Source: Lonicera japonica (Eukaryota; Streptophyta; Magnoliopsida; Dipsacales; Caprifoliaceae). From it: a DNA stretch of 64,000 bases. Position numbers and translations under genes: made by a program. The notes beneath the pieces were generated by a model, which did no database searches, was not told where the DNA came from, and saw nothing but the letters and a program-made list of their open reading frames with translations. The stretch spans positions 54,053,328 to 54,117,327 of the forward strand of contig CM038464.1 of assembly GCA_021464415.1 (NCBI GenBank). The letters run 5' to 3'. Each line of letters begins with the position of its first letter. Positions within the stretch are counted from its first letter, which is position 1. Of this stretch, positions 20,916-31,640 are shown in pieces.

Positions 20916-21963
20916 CTAGCATGGAACCCGTGCGATGCACAGGCACTTTACATTTATCAACACAAACTTTTAACTTATGTGCTGGATGGGTGCGTCACCT
21001 TATCATCTTTTAAAAATGTGTCTTCCCGGATTTTTTAATTTTTTACAGATATAATTGTATATCAGATGCAACATCAAATGTCAACACCCACGGATGCCTC
21101 TGTTTTAGTTTCCTACATGTAAATTCAAAAGTTAGGTTTAGATAGCAAAAAATAACAATTGTGCCATGAAACTCAAAGCAATTTTTATTTTATTTAACTT
21201 ACAATGAATGAAGGCAGGCGATGCCTAAATTCAAGTCTCCGCTCCATTATCCTCCTCAGTTGAACCGTTAGGATTTCCTTACTTCTATAAGGAAAAAGTA
21301 AGAGGAAAAATAGAGCAACTTAAAGGAAGAAATTAGTATGCATAAAATGAAAGTCATAATATTTTGTATAAAATGACCATAAAATTTTCACAATCTAGAG
21401 GAAACAAACATATAAGTCATTTATCGTATATGCTAGCATAAGAAAGCTTTATGGATCGAAAATCATCATTTACATTATCTTATATATGTGTATTTACCTT
21501 TTACTTTAATATGTGAAATTTCTGAAAGAGAAAAATGAGATATGCATTTGAATTTTAACTTGAATTAAATCAATAATGAATAAAAATTAAACTAACATAT
21601 TGCCAAATAATATACATTCAACTAGAAAAAAAGTTATTCATTATTCCCTAAAATTTGTTGACGAGTAATTAGAGAAAATGTAAGAGATTTATAGTTGATT
21701 AAGTTTAAAGAAGAAAGCAATTATAGTCCCTACATTTTCCATTAAAAAATAAGTTAATGGTGAGATAAACATAAACAAATAAATATGAGAAGAATCATAT
21801 TTTGAGGAGAGGAACCGAAAAGCCAAAAGTTATGTGAAAAAGAGTGGACAAAATTGAATATCTACATTAAAAGAAAGATAAAATTGATTATAATATTTAA
21901 TGATATACACGTGGCATGCCCATGTTCAATGAGTTTTACTTCTCCCATTTTATATATGTAGGT
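20916..21963 (-). mobile_element. Probable non-autonomous Helitron, about 1.05 kb
   Basis: Read on the minus strand the 3' end has a short hairpin CCTGTGCATCGCACGGG (20943-20927), seven bases, then CTAG (20919-20916) followed by T, the standard plant Helitron terminus. The other end, on the minus strand, reads CCTACATATATAAAATGGG at about 21963, close to the TCTAYATATATAAAA start common in plant Helitrons, although the first base is not T. No Rep/helicase coding is present. The 5' boundary is uncertain by a few bases. Confidence 0.65.
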
Positions 21964-21969
21964 CGGAAA

Positions 21970-24220
21970 ATACCTTAGAAGGTGTGAATAAGGTTTTTGA
22001 AACTTAATCCAGTTTTAAAAAATAGTTTCAAAATAATTTAAGTCTATATCAAGAAACAAGCAAACCAAGTAAGTAATTACAATCACAAACAATAATATGG
22101 CAATAAAATAAAGATCTAGAGATAGAAAGATTAAACTGAAGAAGTCCAAAAAGTTTTGTTCACGCGGTTATGTTATTTGGATCATACATCTGCGCCCGAG
22201 TAGTGCCCCCAAGAAGTTCCACTAAATCGATTTTTTTACGGGTGAAAATTAAACCACTACAAGTGTATTTTATCGCCACACCCACACAAGAAATCCCTCG
22301 TACTATTCTATGAGATAAACCTCTCACAATATTGAAGAATAAAGTTTGTTTGGTGACAAACACCAATGACAATAACTCTCAAGTATTTTAGAAGATTACA
22401 AATGATGCTCACACTAGAGTTATCAAGCTTGATCAAAGTATACAAATGATGAATGATTGATCAAAACAAATTCTTGATTCTTTGAATAATGAAAATAGAT
22501 GAAGAATATAGATGAATAGTGATTCAAAGTAATTTGAAAGTATCTAGGAAGTCATATAAATAGTTCTAGACACGATATGGTCGTTTGAAGGGGTTGGTAT
22601 AAGTTTGGTGCCAAAAATGATAAAAAATCAAAAATTCAACAACTATATTCTGATGCATTAGTTTACTGAGTATGGCTCATCAGTCGACTGATGGCACTCA
22701 GTCGACTGATGCCCACTGCCTAATCAACCAAAACCCCAATTTTTGGAAATTTGCTCCAAATTTAATTCTAATGCTTAGGATAAGTCAAAAACATGTTCCT
22801 AAGACACCTATTTTCGAGAGAGCTCAAAATATACTCCTTTGAATTTAATATGAATTTATTTTGAAAATCGATTTTTGTTAAATGATGTTTTCAAAAGCTT
22901 TTCAATTTAAACTTGTTTTGGATCAATCCAAGAATATTATATAATATATTTAAGCTATAGAGATAATCAAATAAGAAAGTTTACAAGATTAACTTAAGTA
23001 CTCACTCAATTTAAAATTAACGAGTCTTCAAATGCTTAGAAAGTTTATTCAGTTATTCACTTGCTTTGAACTTTGATCCTCATTAATCTTTCATTTAATT
23101 TTTGCTTTGATCAAGTTGTTAGGAGTGATGCAAGCCAATGAGATTTGGAATACTTGTAATGGATTGATCTCACTAGTGGTTTATTGGTTTTGTTCCTCGT
23201 ATGATGATCGGTTGTGGCTGCACTTAATTTAACACACATGTTAAATTATACAAGATTAAATTAATGTTATTATCAAAACAAGATTAGTGACTTTTAAGTC
23301 AACAATATATATACTATTAGATTTGAACCATTTAATTATATTAAAATTTGAGAGAGAAAGATGAATGATTAATTTTTTAGTACGGTTATTAGAACTTTAA
23401 GTGGATATTGTATTAATTAAATAAGTATCCTTAATGAAAGGTGTACAAAAAATGTACTTATTTGGAGTGCTATGTTGGATTGTGCTTTTTAATTCTCTTT
23501 ATGAATAATTAGTAGGTTAATTCCTTCCCAAATATTGAAGAACAATTCTTGTGAAGTTGAAATAGTCGTGGAAAAGTGATTACACTATATTTTGTATCTA
23601 ATAGTTAATACATACTAACAAAGGAATTACACTCGGTTCTGACATTTGTCATATTCTCACGCATGCCATGTGGATGTACAATTATTATATATATTTTTTC
23701 CTTTTTTCACAGTTCCTTGACATTTAAGTCGACGTTTTTTTTTCAACACTTCCCTAACAGTTATGTCGGTAGTTTTTTCCATAACTTCCTTTCCTCTTCA
23801 TTTAAAGTCAAAGTGTCTTATTCCTCTATTTTATAATCCTCTGTTTCACTACTAACAATTCCTCTGGTAGGTTGACACCTCTGTTTTACTGCCCTATCAT
23901 TGCTTTATTCTCAATATACTTTTAATGTTCATGACCCTCTTTTTACTTCCCCGTGTTCAATAAATTACTTTTATAGAAATTCGTATGCAATAGAGTAAGA
24001 AATTAAATTATACGTGACCCACATGTACTAGACTCATCTTTTTTCCTTTTCGTTGATTTTTTTTATCCCCATGTATTTGTTTTTGTTTAATGGATTTCCG
24101 ATAGTTATGTTGTATTGTTTTGTTTTCCTTCCTATAACTTATTAAAAAGAGAGAAAGAGAGAGGGAGCAAATGACGCACATTGTAATCAACTACCAATTA
24201 TAGACCAAGGTATTGAGAAA
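21970..24220. other. Intergenic, probably old LTR-derived sequence, no gene seen
   Basis: AT-rich sequence with no coding block I can support. It contains the perfect 16-bp palindrome CATCAGTCGACTGATG at 22678-22693, and a second TCAGTCGACTGATG copy at 22699-22712. Such motifs are seen in some LTR retrotransposon LTRs, but no matching second LTR or target duplication was found. Confidence 0.35.
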
Positions 24221-24222
24221 GA

Positions 24223-24412
24223 TGAGAGAAAAGTATATGTATTAAATTGATGATTTAGAATGATACAAAGAGAGCCCTTATATAGGGTTAAGATGATCTA
24301 TGCTTAAAGTAACATAATCGCCTAAATAATGCTACAATCCTTAATTAACGATATGAGAAGGTCAACTTTACAAATATGGTAACTATACATATGAACGCAA
24401 GGTATGCTAACA
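24223..24412 (-). repeat. 3' LTR of the copia element (190 bp)
   Basis: On the plus strand it runs TGAGAGAAAAGTATATG ... GGTATGCTAACA and matches 30842-31025 along its length with roughly one change in eight to ten bases. The minus strand begins TGTTAGC and ends in CA. A TATA-like tract, the complement of CCCTTATATAGGG, lies in the middle. Confidence 0.88.
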
Positions 24413-24420
24413 TCCCCTCT
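24413..24420 (-). other. Polypurine tract of the copia element
   Basis: The minus strand reads TTAAGAGGGGA immediately before TGTTAGC of the 3' LTR, the priming site for plus-strand DNA synthesis. Confidence 0.85.
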
Positions 24421-26253
24421 TAAATATAAGGTGGTAAATGTGAAACCAACTTAAGTTTGGAAAGAAGATCATAGAAACGGCCAAGCGAATAAACTTTAGT
24501 AAAGAGATCTGCAGGCTAATTTTTAAAAGCGATAGATAGAAGACGAACTACATTGCTAGCAACATGTTGGTGAATAAAATGGCAATCAATCTCAATATGT
24601 TTTGTTCGTTCATGAAAAATATCATTGTGAGCAATTTGAATAACACTTCTATTATTACAACCAAGCATTATTGAAAGGTGTTGAGGGACTCCATGTCCGA
24701 GAGTAGCCATCAGAGCCAGATAAGTTCTTGAATAGTGTTAGCGAGTGCACGCTATTCTGCTTTTGTACTAGAACGAGAAACCAAGAATTGTTTCTTGCTA
24801 CGCCAAGATATGAAGAAGTCTTCCAAGAAAATACAGTTCCATATGGTTTAACGCCTATCAATATGATCTTCTTCCCAGTCAGAATCATAGTATGCACATA
24901 GCTCCAAGGAGGATTTAGATAGAAAATGAAGGCTGTGGAACAAGGTGCCTTTAATGTAGCGAATAATATGAAAAACAACCGCATAATGAGTAGACTGCGG
25001 AGCAGACATGAACTGATTGACGATGTGGATAACATGAGCAATATTTGGACGGGTTACAGTGAGATATACCAAACTGCCAACTATCTGTCGATACAAGGTG
25101 GCATGACTAAGGAGAGTAATATTGAGAGGAGTAAGCCGGAGATTCGTTTTTAATGGTGTAAAATTTGTTTTAAAGTCGGTGAGGCCGGCATGAATAAGAA
25201 TGTCATAAGCATACTTAGCCTAAGAGAGATAATAACCAGCTGAATCAAATAAAATTTTAAGCCTCGAGAAGTAATTTAGGCGACCAAGATCCTTCATTTC
25301 GAAATGGTGACTTAGAGATTATTTAAGTTCAGCAATTCCAAAAGCATCATCCCTAGTAATGATCATGTCATCCACACAAAGAATAAGAAGTGTGATACAA
25401 AACCCTGTTTTTCTGATAAATAGCTCATAATCATAAGAACTATAAGTAAAACCCAATTTGTGAACTGTTGAGCTGAATTTCTCAAACCAAGCATTAGGAG
25501 CTTGCTTGAGACTATCTAAGGCAGGGCGAAGCTTGCAAACTTGAGATGTGGAATGGGAAGGCCATGAGGAGGTTTCATGTAAACTTCTTTAGAAAAATCA
25601 CCATTGAGAAATGCATTTTTCACACCCATCTAAAATAGCTCATATTTTTTAACAGTTGCAATATCAATAAAACTTATAACTGAGGTTAATCACGTAATAG
25701 GAGCAAAGGTTTCCTTATAATTAATGACGTATTCTTGATTAAAATATTTTGCTACAAGCCAGACTTTGTACTGATCAATGGACCCATCTGATTTGGTTAT
25801 GATTTTATAAACCCATTTACATCCACTTGATGTCTTTCCTGAGGGAAGGAAAACAAATTCTCAAGTTTGGGCTTTTTCTAAGGCCTACAACTCGTCAAAC
25901 ATAGCTTGTTGCCACAATGAGTTAGAACTAACCTCTTTATAAGTGGATGGTTCAAGATGATAAAGTAAACTACCTTACCTGGGTAGACTGACGAGGATGA
26001 GGTGGTTAATTAACATGATCGTTGGGTGAAGCAGCATTATCAGGATATTCTGTTGTCATCACAAGAGGCAGATCATTTGATTGAGCGGTGGTGATGGTGC
26101 TAGAATATGTGAAAGGGATGTTACTAGATGGACTGGCCTCAAGAGTTGATTTATAGTAATTTGTTAGGTTCAAAGATGGGATATATGAGGCATGTGGATA
26201 GAGATCGGCAATGGAGTTAGTGAGGAATAGAAGGGAGGTATCAATGGTGATAT

Positions 26254-26637
26254 TGTGATGCCCTGAGGGATGAGTACTCCCTTGTGTGGAGGAATGGTAG
26301 CTCGAGCGATGAGTACTCCCTTGTGTGGAGGAATGGTAGCTCAAAGGGGGCATCCCACACCGGAAGTTGGGGGATCCTTGGAGACCCATATAAGTAAGAT
26401 ATGGTCGCTAATTAAGTACGAGGCCTTTTGGGTAGCTCACTGGCTTCGGATCCCATAAGAACTCCGAAGTTAAGCGAGTAGTGGACCAGAGCAATCCCAG
26501 GATGGGTGACCCCCTGGGAAGCTGGTCGTGAGCTCCCAGAAACAAAGCCGTGAGGGTAGATGTCCTGGGGCTAAGACCTGGCTAGGACGCTATCCAGAGC
26601 GGACAATATCGTACTGAGGTGGGACCGGATTGTTACA
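26254..26637 (+). repeat. Cassandra 5' LTR
   Basis: TGTGATGCCCTGAGGG ... GGATTGTTACA. It includes a tandem 35-bp duplication (GATGAGTACTCCCTTGTGTG unit, twice, 26270-26341) and the 5S-like segment. Confidence 0.93.
26430..26537 (+). other. 5S rRNA-like segment in the Cassandra 5' LTR (not a 5S gene)
   Basis: CGGATCCCATAAGAACTCCG, AAGTTAAGCGAGTAGTGG and AGGATGGGTGACCCCCTGGG match the central and 3' parts of plant 5S rRNA, including the A-box (AGTTAAGCG) and C-box (GGATGGGTGACC) regions of the RNA polymerase III promoter. The 5' third and the loop around the intermediate element are changed, so this is LTR sequence, not a ribosomal gene. Confidence 0.9.
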
Positions 26638-26707
26638 AATGGTATCAGAGCGGACCCCACAGAGTACGGTGTGTCGACGATGACGTCGATTCCCTTGGGG
26701 GGAAGGA

Positions 26708-27091
26708 TGTGACGCCCTGAGTGATGAGTACTCCCTTGTGTGGAGGAATGGTAGCTCGAGCGATGAGTACTCCCTTGTGTGGAGGAATGGTAGCTCAAAG
26801 GGGGCATCCCTCACCGGAAGTTGGGGGATCCTTGGAGACCCATATAAGTAAGATATGGTCGCTAATTAAGTACGAGGCCTTTTGGGTAGCTCACTGGCTT
26901 CGGATCCCATAAAAACTCTGAAGTTAAGCGAGTAGTGGACCAGAGCAATCCCAGGATGGGTGACCCCCTGTGAAGATGGTCGTGAGCTCCCAGAAACAAA
27001 GCCGTGAGGGTAGATGTCCTGGGGCTGAGGCCTGGCTAGGACGCTACCCAGAGTGGACAATATCGTACTGAGGTGGGACCGGATCGTTACA
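26708..27091 (+). repeat. Cassandra 3' LTR
   Basis: TGTGACGCCCTGAGTG ... GGATCGTTACA, including a second 5S-like segment at about 26886-26993. It has changes inside the 5S-like part (TAAAAACTCTGAAG, CCCCCTGTGAAG) relative to the 5' LTR, which is the better 5S match. Confidence 0.93.
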
Positions 27092-28480
27092 GATATGAAA
27101 TTTAAAAATTGCTGAAAACATTTTATGTTCCTAAAATATAACATTACAGGACACACGAAGTCGTTTTGAAATAGGATCTTAACATCAATAACCTTTATGT
27201 TTTATTATATACCCCAAGAAGTAATATAATCGAGAACGAGGTTCCAATTTTGAATGTTCATGAGGCTGGAGCAAAACTAAACAGGTACATCCAAATACTT
27301 TAAAAATGTTATAATTGGGTGGACTTCCATGTAACCTTTCATAAGGTGATTAGTTTTGAAAAACAAGAATAAGATGGCGATTAATGGTGTAGACTGCAGT
27401 AAGAACTGCTTCTCATTAAAATCGTTTGGGATACCCACTGGATATGAGAAAAGTTCAGACATTGTCTAAAATATGACGATATTGGCATTTAGTACGACCA
27501 TTTTACTAAGATGTACCAGGACATGAGTATTGAGAAATGGTTCCTTACTGATGTAAGTATTTGAGAAAATTGGATTCTTTATATTCTATAGCATTATTAA
27601 CACGGAATATTTTGATTGGTCGAGAAAATTGAGTTTGAATCATTTGAGCATAATTATAATATATTTTTGGTAGTTCAGAACGGTTTTTCATGAGATATAT
27701 CCAGGTAAAGCGAGTATAATCATCTATGAAAACAACAAAGTATTTAGATCCCCCATGGTGTTATGAGGAGAAGGTCCCCAAACATCATAATGAATAAAAT
27801 AAAAAAATGCAACGAAAATGGAATTACTTTTATTAAAAGATAATGCAGGTTGTTTGCCAAGTTGACATGACAGACACAAAATATTTTCTGACTTAAATAT
27901 TCCTAACCTACCACTTAAAAATAAGAGACTTAAGTCGATCAATAGACACATGACTTAACCAAAAGTGCCAAAGTTTCAGAGAGGATGTGGAGAGAGCTAG
28001 AACAACGGAGAGGGTAAATGTGGTGATATCTGGTGGTGTGCGAAGGTGGACAAGCTCGAACATGTGGTCAACTTTACGGCCTATCCTAATAATTTACTTT
28101 GTCCTTGGATTCTGTAAATGATAACCATAAGAGGAAAAAACAATAATTAAGCCAAGATCACAAAATTGATCAACAAATATAAGATTAATAGCTAACTCAG
28201 GTATATGAAAGGTAGATGAAAGAGATAAATTGGTTGTGGAGACTGGTCCAATGTGAGTGACATGTAACTGAAACCCATCAGCAGTTTTGATGGGAGATGT
28301 GTGGGGCGTAGAGTGTTTAGAGAGAAAAATTGTAAGATCAAGGGTCATGTGATTGCAGCAACCAGAATCAAAATACCAAAAGATACCTGGAGTGGCAGAC
28401 ATTGCATTAGATGGGCCAGATAAAACCCGTTTCAACATTTCTGCGAGATTTTTATTGGTGACAGATGGAGTTGGACTAGC

Positions 28481-29218
28481 TAGGGGTGTTTTCAGTTTCG
28501 GTCGGTGTAGAAACCAAGGTATCCCAAACCCAAACCAAATATAAAAGTTCGGTTTTGGTTTGGTTCAGTTTCGGTTTCTAAATCTTCGAAACCCAAACTC
28601 GAACCAAACTTTTCAGTTCGGTTTCGGTTCGGTTTTGACATATGTTTTTTTTTAAATCAATTTAACATAAAAATATAATACTAATAGTAATGTAATAATG
28701 ATTTATATTCAAATTAAAGTGATTATCTTTTAGAAACAAGGAGCAACATATAAATACCATATTTTCTATTTAATTACAATTTTATTTGTACATTTATAAG
28801 AATGAAATACATTATATAAAATGATGAATTATTTTTCTATCATGTATGTGATAAAAAAATCTTAGCATTATGTAGTTAATTAAATAATAAAGGCACGCGC
28901 TAATGACTATTTTTTTAAGATTATCATAATATGCAATTAATAAGAAATATATTCTTATAAAAATGTCATCTTTTTTGTATTATAGTATAATTAACGTGTG
29001 CCCTTAAAGTATATATTAACAATTTTTTTCTTATACATGATTCGGTTCGGTTTAGTTCGGTTTTAGACTAGCTTACCCTAAACTCGAACCAAACTTTTCG
29101 GTTTTGGTTCAGTTTTCTTATTTTCAATTTCGGTTTTTTTTCGGTTCGGGATTTTACAGATTGGTCTGGATCGGTTCGGTTCGTTCGGTCAGTTTTCAGA
29201 TTGACTTTAACACCCCTA
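28481..29218. mobile_element. hAT-type MITE, 738 bp, inserted in the copia protease-gag region
   Basis: Ends TAGGGGTGTTTTCAG and TTTAACACCCCTA form an inverted repeat of about 10 bp (TAGGGGTGTT). The flanks GGACTAGC (28473-28480) and GGACTAGT (29219-29226) are an 8-bp duplication with one change. The terminal 150 bp on each side are rich in CGGTTCGGTTT and CCAAACCCAAACC blocks, and the middle is AT-rich. No transposase. Confidence 0.9.
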
Positions 29219-30169
29219 GGACTAGTAGATGGTTGGGTGGCAGCTGCAATGACAGATTAATTATTTCTCGTCGGATTCTTGTAGTAATCAGGGCCATGGT
29301 GTTTTGGACCGTGCTTGTGACATTACTTGCAAACCCGTTTGGGACAGTAGAGCAGCGTGTGGGTAGTCTCATGGCAATAGGTGCATTCAATCGATGATTG
29401 CACATATTTAGATTGAGCAACGGCAAGTACACTACTAGAATTCTGAGAAATATAGCCAAGTCTTATTTGTTTGAAGTTTAGTGTTGTGAGAGCATTATCA
29501 ATGGTCAACAATGGATGACGGTGGAGTAAGGAAGCGTGAACAGGCTCAAAATAGTCATGTAAAGCTATAAGTAGTGTCATCACATGTTGTTGGTCCCTGT
29601 AAGTTTTAAATTTGCCAGCATTAGTGGCACATGACCAGACGGGTTCAGAGAGAGCTAATTGATCACACATAGCTTGTATCTCGGATAGAAAATCATCAAT
29701 GAATTGGTTGGATTATTGTCTTTTAGCATGAAGGGTAGTCAGAAATTGATATTGGTGTGTCAGATCTTTAGTAGTATATCGAGATTTGAGAAAGTCCTAG
29801 ACTTCCTTACCGGTGGTGAATCGCCTAAATTGTTGATTAATGGATGAAATAGAGGTATTGCGGCACCAAGTAATTATATCACTGTTCTTAGCAATCTAAT
29901 CATCCTGTATGTAGACAAAATCTTCATCCGACTCATCTTTCTTTTGAATTGGTTTGGTAACTTCCCATGTAATAAGACACCACACCTTGCGGGCACAAAG
30001 AAAACTAGTCATGGCTTAGGCCTAGTGGATGTAGTTGGGTCCATTAAAGGTGATAAAAATAGGTCGAGAGACTTCAGTAGGATCCATTGTGGTTTAGGTA
30101 ATGTGCAGGTGGATTTTAGAAGTAATTAGGGGATTTGGGCTTAATTTTATGATGAAAGGAAAGTTTAGG

Positions 30170-30310
30170 GGTAAATATGGAAATAACCTAAAGTACTGGG
30201 GTTAAAATGGGAATACCAGAAAGTACTGAGGTCAATATGGGAATACCAGAAAGTACTAGGATAAATATCAGAATAACAGAAAGTATTATGGTCAATATGG
30301 GAATAATTGG
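30170..30310. repeat. Short tandem repeats in the copia leader (about 32 bp x 4-5)
   Basis: GAATACCAGAAAGTACTGAG is repeated with variations (ATAACCTAAAGTACTGGGG, GAATACCAGAAAGTACTAGG, GAATAACAGAAAGTATTATG) between gag and the PBS. A second small duplication of about 45 bp (TTAAGATATGGGCAGTGGGG) occurs at 30660-30735. Confidence 0.8.
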
Positions 30311-30817
30311 AATTTTTGGCTTAGTGGTAGTCAAAGCTGACGTGGACAGTCAACACTGATGTGGATGAGATTTAGATTAAGGCTGGTGTGGCACTGACGT
30401 GGCAGGTTACCGATGACATGGTGGCCACGTGGCAGTTGACTGGCGTGGAGGCACGTGGGTTAGACGGTGTGGTGGACTGGATTCGTTGGGTGGTGCGTAA
30501 GGGCGCGTTGAGTATTGTTTTAAGTCAATTTTAATGGGGTTTGAATTATTTGTGCAAGACGAAGAAGATGGATGTGTTGGTTTTTGGGTATGGTGTGGTT
30601 TTTAAGACTGCGTGAAGGCAATTGGTTTGTGTGGTTTGTTTTAATTGAGATTGAAGTACTAAAATTAAGATATGGGCAGTGGGGCGAGATTGGAGTACTG
30701 GATATTAAGATATGGGCAGTGGGGTGGGATCTGGATGTTTGGATGATTGGATTTGATTATTGTTTGAAGGTTTTAGTTTGTGGTTTGGGGATGAGAAATG
30801 TTTAAAGGATTAGAACC

Positions 30818-30829
30818 GCTTCGATACCA
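30818..30829 (-). other. Primer-binding site of the copia element
   Basis: The minus strand reads TGGTATCGAAGC, close to the initiator-Met tRNA complement TGGTATCAGAGC used by most plant copia elements, 12 bases inside the 5' LTR. Confidence 0.85.
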
Positions 30830-30841
30830 TGTTAAAATAAA

Positions 30842-31025
30842 TGGGAGAAAAGTATTTGTATTGAATTGATGATTTATAATGATACAAAAAGAGCCTTTAT
30901 ATAGGGTTAAGACCATCTACAGTTAAGGTAACACAATCGCCTAAATATTGCTTTAATCCTTAATTAAAGATATAGGAACTCTACAAATATGGTAACTACA
31001 CATGTGAACGCAATATATGCTAACA
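30842..31025 (-). repeat. 5' LTR of the copia element (184 bp)
   Basis: Plus strand TGGGAGAAAAGTATTTG ... AATATATGCTAACA, partner of 24223-24412. It has a 6-bp deletion and scattered changes compared with it, indicating an old insertion. Confidence 0.88.
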
Positions 31026-31054
31026 CGCGGAACTCTGTATGTATACATATCAGT

Positions 31055-31640
31055 TTTCTCCATAATATTTTATTTCGTTTCTTACTTAAAAAGGAACATT
31101 TTAAAAGGTAAAAAACAAATGGGAAGTTGACCTGTATTGATTTGTGGAAAAAAGTGTTTAATTTGAAGTAATAAATTAAATTTGAAATCTGAATTGTGTT
31201 AACTTTTTGTTGTATTTTTATCCTTTCCTTGTTCACTGGTGGAGATAGAGACATAGGGGGATTAAAAGTAGGGCTTGATAAGAGATAAGTGAAATACCGG
31301 AAAAGGATAATTTGTGAAAGATAAGATGTTTTACGGGAGGGAGGTGTAAAAAAGGATAATTGGATTATATTTTTATTTTCCACCCCTTGCAATTGTTTTT
31401 TCTTATTATGTTTTCAAAAATAGAAAAAGGTAAGAAAAGGCAAAGGAAGGTAATAAAGGAGAAGGGATATAAAGAGAGATATGACATCGTGAAGGGGGCA
31501 ATTCGTTTTTTCCCTCCTATAATATCTTATTTCTTTTATTACTTGAAAATAATATTATAAAAGGTAAAAAATAAATTGGTGGTTACTCTCTATTAATTTA
31601 TGGAAAAATGTGTTTGATTTGTAGTAAATTTCTGCCCACA
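31055..31640. repeat. Two diverged direct repeats about 455 bp apart
   Basis: TAAAAGGTAAAAAACAAATG ... TGTGGAAAAAAGTGTTTAATTTG (31100-31170) recurs as TAAAAGGTAAAAAATAAATT ... TATGGAAAAATGTGTTTGATTTG (31556-31625), with similar AATATTTTATTTC-type sequence upstream of each. This could be a tandem duplication or the two ends of a small element. Nothing coding is seen in between. Confidence 0.5.

Larger units (their letters stand above)
26254..27091 (+). mobile_element. Cassandra-type TRIM retrotransposon with 5S rRNA-like LTRs, 838 bp
   Basis: Two 384-bp LTRs (26254-26637 and 26708-27091) flank a 70-bp internal part. The PBS TGGTATCAGAGC (26640-26651) lies two bases after the first LTR, and a polypurine tract GGGGGGAAGGA (26697-26707) lies just before the second. 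The 5-bp target duplication GATAT is exact (26249-26253 and 27092-27096). Each LTR contains about 105 bp resembling 5S rRNA, which identifies the Cassandra group. It encodes no protein and must depend on another element's enzymes. By my count the LTRs differ at about 12 positions, suggesting a fairly recent insertion. It lies inside the decayed copia element. Confidence 0.95.
24480..30087 (-). pseudogene. Copia gag-pol remnant
   Basis: The gag start is recognisable on the minus strand at 30087 (MDPTEVSRPIFITFNGPNY), followed by an early stop. Downstream come SEIQAMCDQLALSEPVW and a CCHC-like zinc knuckle, CTYCHETTHTLLYCPKRVC, near 29390-29330. The protease has the WYFDSGCCNHMTLDL active-site segment near 28370. 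The integrase zinc/core parts are near 27950-27730 (CLSCQLGKQPALSF, HYDVWGPSPH). The reverse transcriptase spans about 25980-25300, and the end region (YRQIVGSLVYLTVTRPNIAH at 25090) leads into RNase H near 24850-24520 (YYDSDWEEDHIDRR, QIAHNDIFHERTKHIEIDCH). Many stops and frameshifts are present, so no functional protein is made. Confidence 0.85.
24223..31025 (-). mobile_element. Ty1-copia LTR retrotransposon, nearly full length, with nested insertions
   Basis: Minus-strand order is 5' LTR (31025-30842), PBS, tandem-repeat leader, gag, protease, integrase, reverse transcriptase/RNase H, polypurine tract, 3' LTR (24412-24223). The total of about 6.8 kb includes 838 bp of Cassandra and 738 bp of a hAT-type MITE. 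Without these, about 5.2 kb remains, in the normal range for copia. The expected 5-bp target duplication is not evident (AAAGA against CGCGG). Coding frames are broken throughout. Confidence 0.9.

Noticed and set aside
26006..26912. Open frames on both strands with repeated SYHSSTQGSTH and MSTPLCGGMVA
   Set aside because: They are translations of the 35-bp tandem duplication in the Cassandra LTRs.
26430..26993. Two 5S rRNA genes
   Set aside because: The matches are partial, lie symmetrically in two LTRs with a PBS, polypurine tract and target duplication, and lack an intact 5' third. They are Cassandra LTR parts.
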